A stretch of 64,000 nucleotides of DNA. Source: Youhaiella tibetensis. GTDB lineage: Bacteria > Pseudomonadota > Alphaproteobacteria > Rhizobiales > Devosiaceae. The stretch is taken from positions 744,001 through 808,000 of the forward strand of contig NZ_CP041690.1 of the NCBI RefSeq assembly GCF_008000755.1, written 5' to 3'. This document shows positions 8,659-18,065 of this stretch, in pieces (within the stretch, counting starts at the first letter, position 1; every line of letters starts with the position of its first letter). Below the pieces are notes generated by a model. It was not told the DNA's origin. It saw only the letters and a list, made by a program, of their open reading frames with translations, and searched no databases. Made by a program: the position numbers and the translations under genes.

Positions 8659-9963
8659 CTAGACCTTGACGGCATGGGCCACGCGGTCTTCTTCGCCGAA
8701 GACCCGCAGGTAGCGCTCGATCTCGCGCCGGTCCCCGGTCGCCTTTTCGGGATTATCCGATAGCTTGACCGCGGGGCGGCCATTGGCCGAGGTCACCTTG
8801 CACACCAGCGAGATGGCCTTGAGCCCGTCGGTCGGCACCGGCGCGCAGCCCTCGAAGTCGTTGGTGAGGTTCGTCCCCCAGCCAAAGCTCATCCGCACCC
8901 GGCCCTCGAAGTGCCGGTAGGCCTCGATGATCATGTCGACATCGAGCCCGTCCGAGAAGATCAGCAGCTTTTCGCGCGGATCCTTCCCCCTCGATTTCCA
9001 CCAGGAGATGATCTTCTCCCCGCCCTCGATGGCCGGGGCGCTGTCGGGCCGGAACCCGGTCCAGTCCGCCACCCAGTCGGGCGCATCGCGCAGGAACGCC
9101 GCCGTGCCGAAGGCATCGGGCAGCACGATCAGCAGGTTTCCGCCATAATAGCTGCGCCAGTCCTGCAGCACCTCGTAGGGAGCCGCCTTGAGCGCTTCGT
9201 CGCTCGTGGCCAGCGCCCCGAGCACCATCGGCAGCTCGTGGGCATTGGTGCCCAGGGCTTCCAGGTCCGTGTCCATGGCCAGCAGCACGTTCGAGGTGCC
9301 GGTGAAGCTCTCCCCGATCCCTTCCTTGAGCGCTTCCACGCACCATCGCTGCCACAGGAACGAGTGGCGCCGGCGGGTGCCGAAATCGGAAATCTTGAGG
9401 TCGGGATATTGCTTGAGCCGCTCGGTCTTGGCCCACATCTTGGCCTTGGCCCGCGCGTAGAGCACGTCGAGCGCGAAGGGGCCGAACTGCTTCATGGCCG
9501 CCCGCGAGCGCAGTTCGTTGATGATGGCGAGGGCAGGGATCTCCCACATCGTGGTGTCCGTCCAGCGCCCGGCGAAGGTCAGCTCGTACTGCCCGTCGCG
9601 CCGCCGCAGGTCGTATTCGGGCAGCTCGAAATTCTCCAGCCACGCCAGGAATTCCGGCTCGAAGATCTGCTTGCGCCCGGCAAAGGTGTTACCAGCCAGC
9701 CAGATCATCTCCTTCTTGGAGAAGCGCAGCGTGCGCGCATGGTCGAGCTGCGCCCGCAGCTCTCCCTCGTCGATCTCGTCGGCGAGCCGCACCGAGGTGG
9801 TGCGGTTGATCAGCGAGAACGTGGCGTTGACATGGGGGTAGAGCCCCCAGATCATCTGCAACATCAAGAGCTTGTAGAAATCGGTATCCAGAAGGCTCCG
9901 GATGATCGGGTCGAGCTTCCAGGTGTGATTATAAACACGCCTGGCGATATCGGTTCTGGTCAT
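8659..9963 (-). CDS. pncB: Nicotinate phosphoribosyltransferase
   Basis: A 434-residue enzyme of NAD salvage, converting nicotinate plus PRPP to nicotinate mononucleotide with ATP. Typical segments include [13 protein letters not shown] at the N terminus, [14 protein letters not shown] (the substrate-binding FGTRR), [17 protein letters not shown] and [10 protein letters not shown]. The length is normal for the bacterial PncB group. The ATG at 9963 is preferred over a GTG at 9975. It stands alone, convergent with the YARHG gene. Confidence 0.96.
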   Translation of the reverse strand: MTRTDIARRVYNHTWKLDPIIRSLLDTDFYKLLMLQMIWGLYPHVNATFSLINRTTSVRLADEIDEGELRAQLDHARTLRFSKKEMIWLAGNTFAGRKQIFEPEFLAWLENFELPEYDLRRRDGQYELTFAGRWTDTTMWEIPALAIINELRSRAAMKQFGPFALDVLYARAKAKMWAKTERLKQYPDLKISDFGTRRRHSFLWQRWCVEALKEGIGESFTGTSNVLLAMDTDLEALGTNAHELPMVLGALATSDEALKAAPYEVLQDWRSYYGGNLLIVLPDAFGTAAFLRDAPDWVADWTGFRPDSAPAIEGGEKIISWWKSRGKDPREKLLIFSDGLDVDMIIEAYRHFEGRVRMSFGWGTNLTNDFEGCAPVPTDGLKAISLVCKVTSANGRPAVKLSDNPEKATGDRREIERYLRVFGEEDRVAHAVKV

Positions 9964-10070
9964 GATGCGTCCCACCGCGCTGCGACGCCTTAATTAAGGG
10001 GCGAGCGCGCGAAAAGCTAGGGCGAGGGTGCCGTGGCGGATGGGCGGCTCAAGACGCTGGCCCGGAACCC

Positions 10071-10979
10071 TTAGCCGAATCGCTGCTCCGGAACCGCCCC
10101 CGCATCGCGCCGGAAGTCGGAGGGCGACATCCCCGCCATCTTGCGGAACGACTTGTTGAAGGCGCTGAGCGAGCCGAACCCGCTTTCCATCGCCACGTGC
10201 AGCACGTTGGCATCCTCGCGCAGCAGCAGCGCCTGGGCGTAGGAGAGCCGCAGGAGGTTCACGTATTCGTTGAGCGTCATGCCCGTTGAGCGCTTGAAGA
10301 TCGACATGGCGTATTTCGGATGCAGGTCCGCCGCCGAGGCGATGTCGATCGAATCGATGTCGTGGAGGAAATTCTGCGCGATGAAATCGCACATCCTGCC
10401 CACCTTGCGCGAGGACTGCAGGTCGAACCCCTCGCTCTGGCTCGCCTCGCCGCTCTCCGCGCTCCCCCCGACCAGCGAATAAGGCTCGAACCGCACCCGT
10501 TCCAGCCGCAGCAGCAGTTCGTTGACGGCCTGCTCGGCCCGCACCGCGTCGCCCGAGCGGGCATAGGCGTTCCAGCGCGCGAAATTGTGAGCGTCCGACA
10601 CGTCCGTCGCCTCGGTCAGGAGCGTGGCGCCCTGCATCAGTTGCTGGGGCACGTCCTGTGGCAGGCGCAGCCGGAAGAAGTGGATGAGCGGCAGGTGCGC
10701 CCCGGCATAGATGGTGTCTTCGGAAAGATCGTCCATCTGGTGGGCCAGTCCGCCCCAGAACAGGCACATCTGCCCGGCCTGCAACGTCATTTCGTGGGTG
10801 TGCATGCGATAATGCACCGTGCCGCGAACGATGAAATTGACTTCCACCTGTGCGTGCCAGTGCGGTTTGACCATCACCAGCGGCGTGTTGAGGAACATCT
10901 GGAAACTGGTCGGCAGCCCTTCGACGCTGCTCGCCCCGGGTTGGTAGATCGGACGCACCTTACTTTCCGGCAACTCCAC
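10071..10979 (-). CDS. AraC family transcriptional regulator (cupin sensor)
   Basis: A 302-residue regulator. The N-terminal half is a cupin-like sensor (HWHAQVEVNFIVRG, then GQMCLFWGG). The C-terminal 100 residues hold the two helix-turn-helix units of AraC proteins (IDIASAADLHPKYAMSIFKRSTG and VLHVAMESGFGSLSAFNKSFRKMAGMSP). It resembles the MelR/ChbR type of sugar-responsive activators. It is divergent from the ABC importer operon, with 77 bp between the starts, so it very probably controls that operon. Confidence 0.92.
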   Translation of the reverse strand: MELPESKVRPIYQPGASSVEGLPTSFQMFLNTPLVMVKPHWHAQVEVNFIVRGTVHYRMHTHEMTLQAGQMCLFWGGLAHQMDDLSEDTIYAGAHLPLIHFFRLRLPQDVPQQLMQGATLLTEATDVSDAHNFARWNAYARSGDAVRAEQAVNELLLRLERVRFEPYSLVGGSAESGEASQSEGFDLQSSRKVGRMCDFIAQNFLHDIDSIDIASAADLHPKYAMSIFKRSTGMTLNEYVNLLRLSYAQALLLREDANVLHVAMESGFGSLSAFNKSFRKMAGMSPSDFRRDAGAVPEQRFG

Positions 10980-11056
10980 ATTCCCTTTTGCGCGGACATA
11001 CCGTGGCTAAGAGGTAGTCTACTCATGCTCTTGGAGCAAAGAAAAGGGAGGAAACT

Positions 11057-12328
11057 ATGGAACGCACCCATTCGCGGTGGCGCAAGACGCTCGGGCTCGT
11101 GCTCGGCGCGAGCCTGCTGTCGATCAGCGCTGCCTCGGCAGCCGAACTGACGGTCTGGTGCTGGGACCCGAACTTCAACATTCCCGCCATGCAGGATGCC
11201 GGCGCGCGCTATACGAAGGATCACCCGGACACGACCTTCAACATCAACAACATCTCGCAGGACGAGATCAACCAGAAGCTCCAGACCCAGCTTCTGGCGG
11301 GCGTCACCGACGGCCTGCCCGACATCGTGCTGGTCCAGGACGACAACATCCAGCGCTTCCTGCAGTCGTTCCCCGGCGCCTTCGTGCCGCTGTCCGACTC
11401 CATCGATATGTCCAAGTTCGCCCAGTACAAGGTTGCCGCCGCGACCTATGACGGCAAGTCCTACTCGCTGCCCTTCGACTCCGGCGTGGCGGGCCTCTTC
11501 TACCGCTCCGACTATCTCGAGCAGGCCGGCTACAAGCCCGAGGATCTCCAGGACATCACCTGGAACAAGCTGATCGAAATCGGCAAGGACGTGCTGTCCA
11601 AGACCGGCCACCAGCTCATCGACGTCGATTTCAACGACGATGGCATCATCATCATGATGATGCAGTCCGCCGGCCAGTGGTACCTCAAGAACGGCACCGA
11701 GCCCAACATCCTGGATAACCCGGCCCTCAAGCAGGCCCTGGTCACCTTCCAGGACCTCAACAAGGCCGGGCTCGTCAAGCCGATCTCGAACTGGACCGAC
11801 TACACCGGCGCCTTCACCTCCGGTGAAATCGCCATGGTCCCGCAGGGCGTCTGGATCACCGGCACCATCAAGTCGGTTCCCGAGCAGTCCGGCAAGTGGC
11901 GCGTGGCGCCCATGCCCAAGCTCGATAACGTCGACGGCGCGACCCACTACACCAACAATGGCGGCTCGAGCTGGTACGTCCTCTCGTCCTCCAAGAATGC
12001 GGCCGAAGCCACCGACTTCCTCAAGACCGTCTGGGCCGGGGATGTCGATTTCTACCAGGGCATCCTGATCAACCAGGGCGCCGTGGGCTCGCTCCTCGCC
12101 GCCCGCGATGGCGCAGCCTTCAAGGCCAGCGACGACTTCTTCAACGGCGAGCCGGTCTGGCAGAACTTCTCTGATTGGCTGGCCAAGGTTCCTGCCGTCG
12201 ATTTCGGCACCTTCACGCCCGAAGCGCGCCTTGCCGTCCGGGCCCAGATGCCCGGCATCGCCTCTGGCGGCAATATCGACGATGCTCTCAAGGCGATCGA
12301 CGCGCAGCTGCGCCAGCAGATGCAATAA
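11057..12328 (+). CDS. Sugar ABC transporter substrate-binding protein
   Basis: A 423-residue periplasmic binding protein of the family-1 (maltose/oligosaccharide) type. Residues 1-28 are a signal peptide ending in SAASA. The body shows ALTVWCWDPN-like opening strands and the TNNGGSSWYVLSSS and FTSGEIAMVPQG segments common to the family. It is preceded by AAGGGAGGAAACT. It is the first gene of the importer operon (binding protein, two permeases, ATPase). The ligand is unknown. Confidence 0.94.
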   Translation: MERTHSRWRKTLGLVLGASLLSISAASAAELTVWCWDPNFNIPAMQDAGARYTKDHPDTTFNINNISQDEINQKLQTQLLAGVTDGLPDIVLVQDDNIQRFLQSFPGAFVPLSDSIDMSKFAQYKVAAATYDGKSYSLPFDSGVAGLFYRSDYLEQAGYKPEDLQDITWNKLIEIGKDVLSKTGHQLIDVDFNDDGIIIMMMQSAGQWYLKNGTEPNILDNPALKQALVTFQDLNKAGLVKPISNWTDYTGAFTSGEIAMVPQGVWITGTIKSVPEQSGKWRVAPMPKLDNVDGATHYTNNGGSSWYVLSSSKNAAEATDFLKTVWAGDVDFYQGILINQGAVGSLLAARDGAAFKASDDFFNGEPVWQNFSDWLAKVPAVDFGTFTPEARLAVRAQMPGIASGGNIDDALKAIDAQLRQQMQ

Positions 12329-12341
12329 TCGCGTTGCCGTC

Positions 12342-12363
12342 GGGGCGGGCTTCGGCTCGCCCC
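12342..12363 (+). other. UUCG-tetraloop hairpin after the binding-protein gene
   Basis: Two 9-base arms (GGGGCGGGC and GCTCGCCCC, one G-U pair) close a TTCG loop, and no T tract follows. In binding-protein operons a hairpin here commonly protects the upstream message and lowers expression of the downstream permeases. That role is inferred from position. Confidence 0.65.
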
Positions 12364-12435
12364 AACCCGGTGCTGTCGGTGCGGTTGGGGAGACCGTGCC
12401 GCCGGCGCTGTCGTCGTCCATGACTGGGAGGGAGC

Positions 12436-13326
12436 ATGGCGCAGACTCGTTTGGACCGTAGCGAGCAGATCAACGGCTGGGCATTCGTCATGCCTGCACT
12501 GGTCCTGCTCGGCATCTTCATGATCTATCCGATCATCTGGTCGCTCTGGATGAGCTTCCAGGTCGGTCGCGGGGCCAACGTCTCGTTCGGGGGCCTCGCC
12601 AATATCCAGCGGCTGGCCAACGACGGACTGTTCGTCCAGGCGCTGACCAACACGTTCATCTTCTTCATCATCCAGGTGCCGATCATGATCGTCCTGGCGC
12701 TGCTCTTCGCGGTGGCGCTCAACGATCCGATGCTCAGGTTCCGGGGCCTGTTCAGGACGCTCCTGTTCCTGCCCTGCGTTACCTCGCTCATCGCCTATTC
12801 GTCGCTGTTCAAGTCGATGTTCTCGAACGACGGCATCATCAACCAGGCCCTGCTGGCGCTCCACATCATCGGCGCGCCCATTCCGTGGCTCTCCGACCCC
12901 TTCTGGGCCAAGGTCGTCATCATCGTCGCCATCACCTGGCGCTGGACGGGCTACAACATGATCTTCTACCTGGCTGCCCTCCAGAACGTGGACAAGTCCA
13001 TCTACGAGGCCGCCCGCATCGACGGCGTACCGGCCTGGGCCCGCTTCACCAGCATCACTATCCCGATGCTCAAGCCGGTGATCCTGTTCACCACGATCCT
13101 GTCGACCATCGGCACGCTGCAGCTCTTTGACGAAGTCAACAACATCACGCAGGGCAACCCGGCCAACGCCACGCTGACCCTCTCGCTCTACATCTACAAC
13201 CTGACCTTCCGCATGATGCCCAGCTTCGGCTATTCGGCAACGGTCTCGTGGGTCATCGTCCTCATCGTCGCGGTTCTGAGCTTCATCCAGTTCATGATCG
13301 CGCGCGACCGCAGGAGGCCCTCATGA
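12436..13326 (+). CDS. Sugar ABC transporter permease (MalF-like)
   Basis: A 296-residue inner-membrane permease with about six hydrophobic segments. The first is near residues 15-40 (AFVMPALVLLGIFMIYPIIWSLWMSF). The ATPase-docking EAA loop is EAARIDGVPAWARF, followed by the TIPMLKP segment. It follows the binding protein by 107 bp containing a stable hairpin, and its stop overlaps the start of the second permease (ATGA). Confidence 0.94.
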   Translation: MAQTRLDRSEQINGWAFVMPALVLLGIFMIYPIIWSLWMSFQVGRGANVSFGGLANIQRLANDGLFVQALTNTFIFFIIQVPIMIVLALLFAVALNDPMLRFRGLFRTLLFLPCVTSLIAYSSLFKSMFSNDGIINQALLALHIIGAPIPWLSDPFWAKVVIIVAITWRWTGYNMIFYLAALQNVDKSIYEAARIDGVPAWARFTSITIPMLKPVILFTTILSTIGTLQLFDEVNNITQGNPANATLTLSLYIYNLTFRMMPSFGYSATVSWVIVLIVAVLSFIQFMIARDRRRPS

Positions 13327-14135
13327 ACTTCGCGCTGATACGGCGAGCGGGGATCTATCTCTTCCTCTCGGTCGCCGCGTTCCTGTCGGTCTTTCCGTTC
13401 TACTGGATGGCGATCGGCGCCACCAACAAGTCGATCGACATCACCACCGGTCAGATGACCCCCGGCAACAACCTGGTCGCCAATTTCCAGAGCCTGGCGG
13501 CCCAGGTCGATCTGGTGCGCATCTTCGGGAACTCGTTCCTGATCGCCATCATCTCGACCATCCTGACGCTCGCCGTCTCCTCGATCGCCGGCTACAGCTT
13601 CGAGATGTTCCGCTCCCGCGTGCGCGAGCGCATCTTCCAGCTCCTGCTGTTGCTGCTCTCGATACCCTTCGCCGCCCTCATGGTCCCGCTCTTCGTCATG
13701 ATCTCGCGGGCCTCGCTCACCAACACCTTCATGGCGGTGATCCTGCCCACCATCGCCTCGATCTTCATCATCTTCTATTTCCGACAGGCGACCAAGGCGT
13801 TCCCGGGCGAGTTGCGCGACGCGGCGCGGGTCGATGGGCTCAAGGAATGGCAGATCTTCCTCTTCGTCTATCTGCCTACCATGCGCTCGACCTATGCGGC
13901 GGCGACCATCATCGTCTTCATGAACGCCTGGAACAATTACCTCTGGCCGCTCATCGTGCTGCAGACGCCCGAGAACAAGACCATCACCCTGGTCATCTCG
14001 GCGCTCACCGCAGCCTACGCGCCCGATTTCGGGGTGATCCTCCTGGCCACCGTGCTGGCAACACTTCCAACCCTCGTCATCTTCTTCGTTTTGCAGCGGC
14101 AATTCGTGCAGGGGATGCTCGGTGCGGTCAAATAA
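13323..14135 (+). CDS. Sugar ABC transporter permease (MalG-like)
   Basis: A 270-residue inner-membrane permease, the partner of the previous gene. Six hydrophobic segments are visible, and the EAA loop is DAARVDGLKEWQIF. The ATG at 13323 overlaps the upstream stop by four bases, implying coupled translation; the open frame before it is not coding. It ends 12 bp before the ATPase gene. Confidence 0.94.
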   Translation: MNFALIRRAGIYLFLSVAAFLSVFPFYWMAIGATNKSIDITTGQMTPGNNLVANFQSLAAQVDLVRIFGNSFLIAIISTILTLAVSSIAGYSFEMFRSRVRERIFQLLLLLLSIPFAALMVPLFVMISRASLTNTFMAVILPTIASIFIIFYFRQATKAFPGELRDAARVDGLKEWQIFLFVYLPTMRSTYAAATIIVFMNAWNNYLWPLIVLQTPENKTITLVISALTAAYAPDFGVILLATVLATLPTLVIFFVLQRQFVQGMLGAVK

Positions 14136-14147
14136 GGGATACGCTTC

Positions 14148-15233
14148 ATGAGCAGCCTTAAACTGAAGGGCGTGCGCAAGGCTTTTGGCACGCTGGAAGT
14201 CATCAAGGGCGTCGATCTGGATATCAACGCGCGCGAATTCGTGGTCTTCGTCGGCCCCTCGGGCTGCGGCAAGTCCACCCTGCTGCGCATGATCGCGGGG
14301 CTCGAGTCCATCACCTCGGGTGACATCGAGATCGGCGGCAAGCGCGTCAATGATGCCGATCCCTCCAAGCGCGGCATCGCCATGGTGTTCCAGTCCTATG
14401 CGCTCTACCCGCATATGACGGTACGCGACAACATGGGCTTCGCGCTGCGCTTTGCCGGCAAACCCAAGGACGAGATCGCCCGCCAGGTCGGCGAGGCCGC
14501 CCGCATCCTCGAGCTCGAGCCGCTCCTTGATCGACTTCCCAGGGAGCTCTCGGGAGGCCAGCGCCAGCGCGTCGCCATCGGCCGCGCCATCGTGCGCCAT
14601 CCGGAGGTCTTCCTCTTCGATGAGCCGCTTTCCAACCTCGATGCCGAACTGCGCGTGCACATGCGCATCGAGCTGGCGCGGCTCCATCGCGAACTCAAGA
14701 CCACCATGATCTACGTCACCCATGACCAGGTCGAAGCCATGACCCTGGCCGACAAGATCGTGGTTCTGCGCGGCGGCGAGGTGGCCCAGGTCGGCAGCCC
14801 GCTCCAGCTCTACGACGATCCGGACAACCACTTCGTGGCCGGCTTCATCGGCTCGCCCCGCATGAACTTTCTCGAGGCCGAGGTGCTTGATGCGGGCAAT
14901 GGCAGCTTCACCGCCCAGCTCGTCAACCACCCCGGTGTTCGCCTTACCAAGACGCTGACCGGCAAGCTGCCCGCCAAGGGCGACAGGATCACCATCGGCG
15001 TGCGCCCCGAGCATTTCGGCGAGCCCGGCCAGGGCATTGCCGACCTCTCCCTCACCGTCGATGTCGCCGAGCACCTGGGCTCGACCACCTTCATCTACGC
15101 CAACACCGCCACCCCCGAACAGCTCATCGTCGAGCGCGAGGAGCGTCATGCCGGGGAAAGCGACACCCTCGTCGTTTCCATCCCGGCCGAGACCTCGCTC
15201 GTCTTCGACAGTGCCGGCAAACGCCTGCGCTGA
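14148..15233 (+). CDS. Sugar ABC transporter ATP-binding protein (UgpC/MsmK-like)
   Basis: A 361-residue ATPase of the importer. It has Walker [11 protein letters not shown]-loop [14 protein letters not shown], signature LSGGQRQR, Walker [13 protein letters not shown] and the H-loop [13 protein letters not shown]. The C-terminal third is a TOBE/MalK-type regulatory domain (IGVRPEHF). It completes the transporter with the two permeases upstream. Confidence 0.95.
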   Translation: MSSLKLKGVRKAFGTLEVIKGVDLDINAREFVVFVGPSGCGKSTLLRMIAGLESITSGDIEIGGKRVNDADPSKRGIAMVFQSYALYPHMTVRDNMGFALRFAGKPKDEIARQVGEAARILELEPLLDRLPRELSGGQRQRVAIGRAIVRHPEVFLFDEPLSNLDAELRVHMRIELARLHRELKTTMIYVTHDQVEAMTLADKIVVLRGGEVAQVGSPLQLYDDPDNHFVAGFIGSPRMNFLEAEVLDAGNGSFTAQLVNHPGVRLTKTLTGKLPAKGDRITIGVRPEHFGEPGQGIADLSLTVDVAEHLGSTTFIYANTATPEQLIVEREERHAGESDTLVVSIPAETSLVFDSAGKRLR

Positions 15234-15278
15234 CCCGCCAGAAGCTTTCAAATTTTACCGATTGAAGAGGACCACCAA

Positions 15279-17282
15279 GTGACTTCCCAAACCCTGCGCT
15301 GGGGCATTATCGGCCCGGGCGCCATCGCCAAGGATTTCCGCCGCGGCGTGCTGGATTCCCGCCTCGGCAAGCTCGAGGCCATCGCCACGCGCAATCCGGG
15401 CAAGCCCGGCCTGGCCGAGGATTTCCCCGAGGCCCGCATCCTGGATGGCTATGACGCCATCCTCGCGGACCCGAACGTGGATGCCGTCTATATCGCCACG
15501 CCCCATGTCGGCCACGCCGAATGGGCCATCAAGGCCGGCGAGGCCGGCAAGCACGTCCTCGTCGAAAAGCCTTTCGCGCTCACCGCCTTCGAGGCCGACG
15601 CGGTCTTTCACGCCCATCGTAAGGCCGGCACCTTCGCGGGCGAAGCCTTCATGTATCGCATGCATCCGCAGACCAAAAAGATCTACGACCTCGTCGCTTC
15701 CGGCGCCATCGGGGAGGTCCGCTCGATCAAGGCCAGCTTCGGCTTCCAGATGCCGCGCTTCATGCCCGAGCATCGCCTCTTCGCCAGCGCCCTGGCCGGC
15801 GGCGGCATCCTCGATGTCGGCGGCTATCCCGTCTCCATGGCCCGCTTCATTGCCGGCGCCACCGTCGGCAAGCCCTTCCTCGATCCCGTCAAGGTTTCGG
15901 GCATGGCCAACCTCAATGCCGAAGGCACCGACAACTGGGCCTCGGCGCTCCTGCAGTTCGAGAACGGCATTATCGCCGAGGTGAGTTGCGCCGTCATGGC
16001 CAACCTCGACAACGTCCTGCGCATCATCGGCTCCGAAGGCCGCATCGAAGTCCCCGACTTCTGGTTCGCCGACGGCGACCGCAACGGCGGGGAAGGGCGC
16101 ATCGACGTCATCAAGGGCGGCCAGACCGAGACCATCCGCGTCGGCAAGCAGCGCCATCTCTATTCCTTCGAGGCCGATGCCGCCGCCGAAGCCATCTTCG
16201 ATGGCAAGCAGCAGTTCGATCCTCCCGGCATGACTTGGGCCGACACCCTCGGCAACGCGCGCGTCCTCGACAAGTGGCGCGCCGATGCCGGCATCGAGTT
16301 CAGCGTCGAAAAGGCCGCCGACCGCAAGCTCACCCTCTCGGGCCGGCCCCTCAAGTCCGGCGGCACCAAGGTACCCAAGCGCAAGCTCGCAGGACTCGGC
16401 AAGGATCTTTCGGTCGTCGCCCTCGGCTTTGAGGATTTCCGCACCTTCTCCTCGGGCGCGATCCTGCTCGACGCCTTCTATGAAGCGGGCGGCAATCTTT
16501 TCGATACCGGCTGGGTCTATGGCTCGGGCTATACCGAAAAGCTCCTCGGCGAATGGCTGACCAATCGCGGCGTGCGCGAACAATCGGTGGTCATCGGCAA
16601 GGGCGCCCATTCCCCGCTCTGCTACCCCGACGTGATCGGCAAGCAGCTCACCCAGACCCTCGATCGCCTGCAGACCGACTATGTCGACGTCTACTTCATG
16701 CACCGCGACAATCTCGACGTCCCGGTGGGCGAATTCGTCGATGCCATGGACGATGAGGTGAAGAAGGGCCGCATCCGCGGCATCTTCGGCGGCTCCAACT
16801 GGACGCGCGAGCGCTTCGACGAGGCCGTGGCCTATGCCGAAAAGCACGGCAAGCAGAAGCCGGGCGCGCTCTCCAACAACTTCGCTCTCGCCGAGATGCA
16901 GGACGTCATCTGGGCCGGCTGCGTGTCGTCCTCGGATGACGCCTGGAAGGCCTGGTTCAAGGAGCGCCAGGTGCCGAACTTCGCCTGGTCCAGCCAGGGC
17001 CGCGGCTTCTTCACCGACCGCGCCGGCCGTGACAAGCGCGATAACGAGGAACTGGTCCGCGTCTGGTATTCGGACAAAAACTTCGTCCGCCGCGACCGCG
17101 CCGTGGAACTGGCCGAAAAGCTCGGCAAGAGCCCTATCCACGTCGCCCTCGCCTACGTCCTCCACCAGCCCTTCCCCGTCGTCCCCCTGATCGGCCCGCG
17201 CACGCTCGGCGAACTCGACGACAGCCTCAAGGCGCTGGACATCAACCTGACGCCCGAACAGGTGAAGTGGCTGGAGGGCTGA
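15279..17282 (+). CDS. Gfo/Idh/MocA oxidoreductase fused to an aldo/keto reductase
   Basis: A 667-residue two-domain protein. Residues 1-350 are a Gfo/Idh/MocA dehydrogenase: the GPGAIAKDF nucleotide loop, the VEKPFAL lysine motif and GGGILDVGGYPVS. Residues from about 365 to the end are an aldo/keto reductase with the full tetrad visible: Asp in NLFDTG, Tyr in VYGSGY, Lys in VIGKGAH and His in YFMHRDN. Both active sites appear intact. The start is GTG at 15279, with GAAGAGGA upstream, 45 bp after the ATPase. It probably processes the imported sugar. An oxidise-then-reduce (epimerase-like) role is an inference. Confidence 0.92.
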   Translation: MTSQTLRWGIIGPGAIAKDFRRGVLDSRLGKLEAIATRNPGKPGLAEDFPEARILDGYDAILADPNVDAVYIATPHVGHAEWAIKAGEAGKHVLVEKPFALTAFEADAVFHAHRKAGTFAGEAFMYRMHPQTKKIYDLVASGAIGEVRSIKASFGFQMPRFMPEHRLFASALAGGGILDVGGYPVSMARFIAGATVGKPFLDPVKVSGMANLNAEGTDNWASALLQFENGIIAEVSCAVMANLDNVLRIIGSEGRIEVPDFWFADGDRNGGEGRIDVIKGGQTETIRVGKQRHLYSFEADAAAEAIFDGKQQFDPPGMTWADTLGNARVLDKWRADAGIEFSVEKAADRKLTLSGRPLKSGGTKVPKRKLAGLGKDLSVVALGFEDFRTFSSGAILLDAFYEAGGNLFDTGWVYGSGYTEKLLGEWLTNRGVREQSVVIGKGAHSPLCYPDVIGKQLTQTLDRLQTDYVDVYFMHRDNLDVPVGEFVDAMDDEVKKGRIRGIFGGSNWTRERFDEAVAYAEKHGKQKPGALSNNFALAEMQDVIWAGCVSSSDDAWKAWFKERQVPNFAWSSQGRGFFTDRAGRDKRDNEELVRVWYSDKNFVRRDRAVELAEKLGKSPIHVALAYVLHQPFPVVPLIGPRTLGELDDSLKALDINLTPEQVKWLEG

Positions 17283-17368
17283 GGCTCGATCGCTCCTCCT
17301 CACCTCGCCCCCTCGGGGAGAGGTCGCCGCAAAGCGGCGGGTGAGGGGAGGCCCCAACCGCCGAACCG

Positions 17369-17410
17369 CCTCCCTCCCCCTTGTGGGGAGGGACCGAGGG
17401 TGGGGGTGGG
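17369..17410. repeat. Dispersed GC-rich hairpin repeat, copy 2
   Basis: The same unit as at 35989-36030, apparently identical over its core (C-rich arm, TTGT loop, G-rich arm, then ACCGAGGGTGGGGGT). It lies in the 271-bp gap between the fusion gene and the ATC-hydrolase-like gene. A second imperfect hairpin (about 17297-17351) precedes it; nothing else is seen in this gap. Confidence 0.75.
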
Positions 17411-17553
17411 CAGGAGGCTCCGAGCGTTCCGTCACGATTGCCTGGCGTGATGGCCGGAATGGCATGTTCAACGCTCTCGTCCTGTGTTTAGCTTGCGAAA
17501 ATCCGCAGGCCTGCCCATGGCTTGGCTCGCGGTCCATCGACTTGGAGACCCTA

Positions 17554-18012
17554 ATGCCCGGCGAGCAGAAGCTCACCCCCTTCGAGCGCATCACCCAGGC
17601 CGTGCAGGCCCAGATTCCCATCGTGCGCGCCATGGAGCGCGAGCTGGGCAGGGAGCGCGCCCACCAGCTCGTGCGCGAGGCGCTCGACGCCGCCAACCGC
17701 AAGGCCGTCGCCGCCCGCGGGAGCCTGCTCGATATCCCGACCCTCGATGCCGAGTTCGCCGGGTTCGGCGAGGGCATCCGCTACGAATTCGAGACCGTTG
17801 AGAAGACCGATACGCTCCTGCGCAATACCGTCAGCCATTGCGACTATGCCGAGTTCATGGAGCAGATCGGCGCCCGGGACCTGGGCACGCTCCTCATCTG
17901 CGACGGCGATTTCGCCATGGCGGACGAACTCGGCCTCCGGCTCGAACGCACCAAGACCTGCATGGCCGGCGATGGCGAGTGTAACTTCTGCTACCACGTA
18001 AAAGGCGCCTGA
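17554..18012 (+). CDS. L-2-amino-thiazoline-4-carboxylate hydrolase family protein
   Basis: A 152-residue protein resembling the ATC hydrolase family, whose founder opens L-2-amino-thiazoline-4-carboxylate to N-carbamoyl-cysteine. Supporting marks are the conserved HCDYAEFMEQIGARDLGTLLICDGDFAMADELG stretch (read here in parts) and the C-terminal TKTCMAGDGECNFCY with its cysteines. The ATG at 17554 follows CTTGGAGA. Many homologues are paralogues with unknown substrates. Its place in a sugar locus argues against a cysteine role, so the function stays open. Confidence 0.75.
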   Translation: MPGEQKLTPFERITQAVQAQIPIVRAMERELGRERAHQLVREALDAANRKAVAARGSLLDIPTLDAEFAGFGEGIRYEFETVEKTDTLLRNTVSHCDYAEFMEQIGARDLGTLLICDGDFAMADELGLRLERTKTCMAGDGECNFCYHVKGA

Positions 18013-18065
18013 CCGGGAACGGACGCCTCGCCACGACATTACCTACCCACCACTTGGAGGCACGG

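Noticed and set aside
9985-10005. Short palindrome CCTTAATTAAGG after the pncB start region
   Set aside because: It lies between pncB and the AraC gene end; the flanks are imperfect and no link to a promoter or terminator is clear.
13230-15251. 673-residue minus-strand frame
   Set aside because: Antisense to the permease and ATPase genes, low-complexity composition, no motif.
15255-17777. 840-residue open frame on the minus strand
   Set aside because: It is the shadow of the fusion oxidoreductase and downstream DNA; its composition is Gly/Ala/Asp/His-rich with no domain, as expected for antisense frames at high GC.
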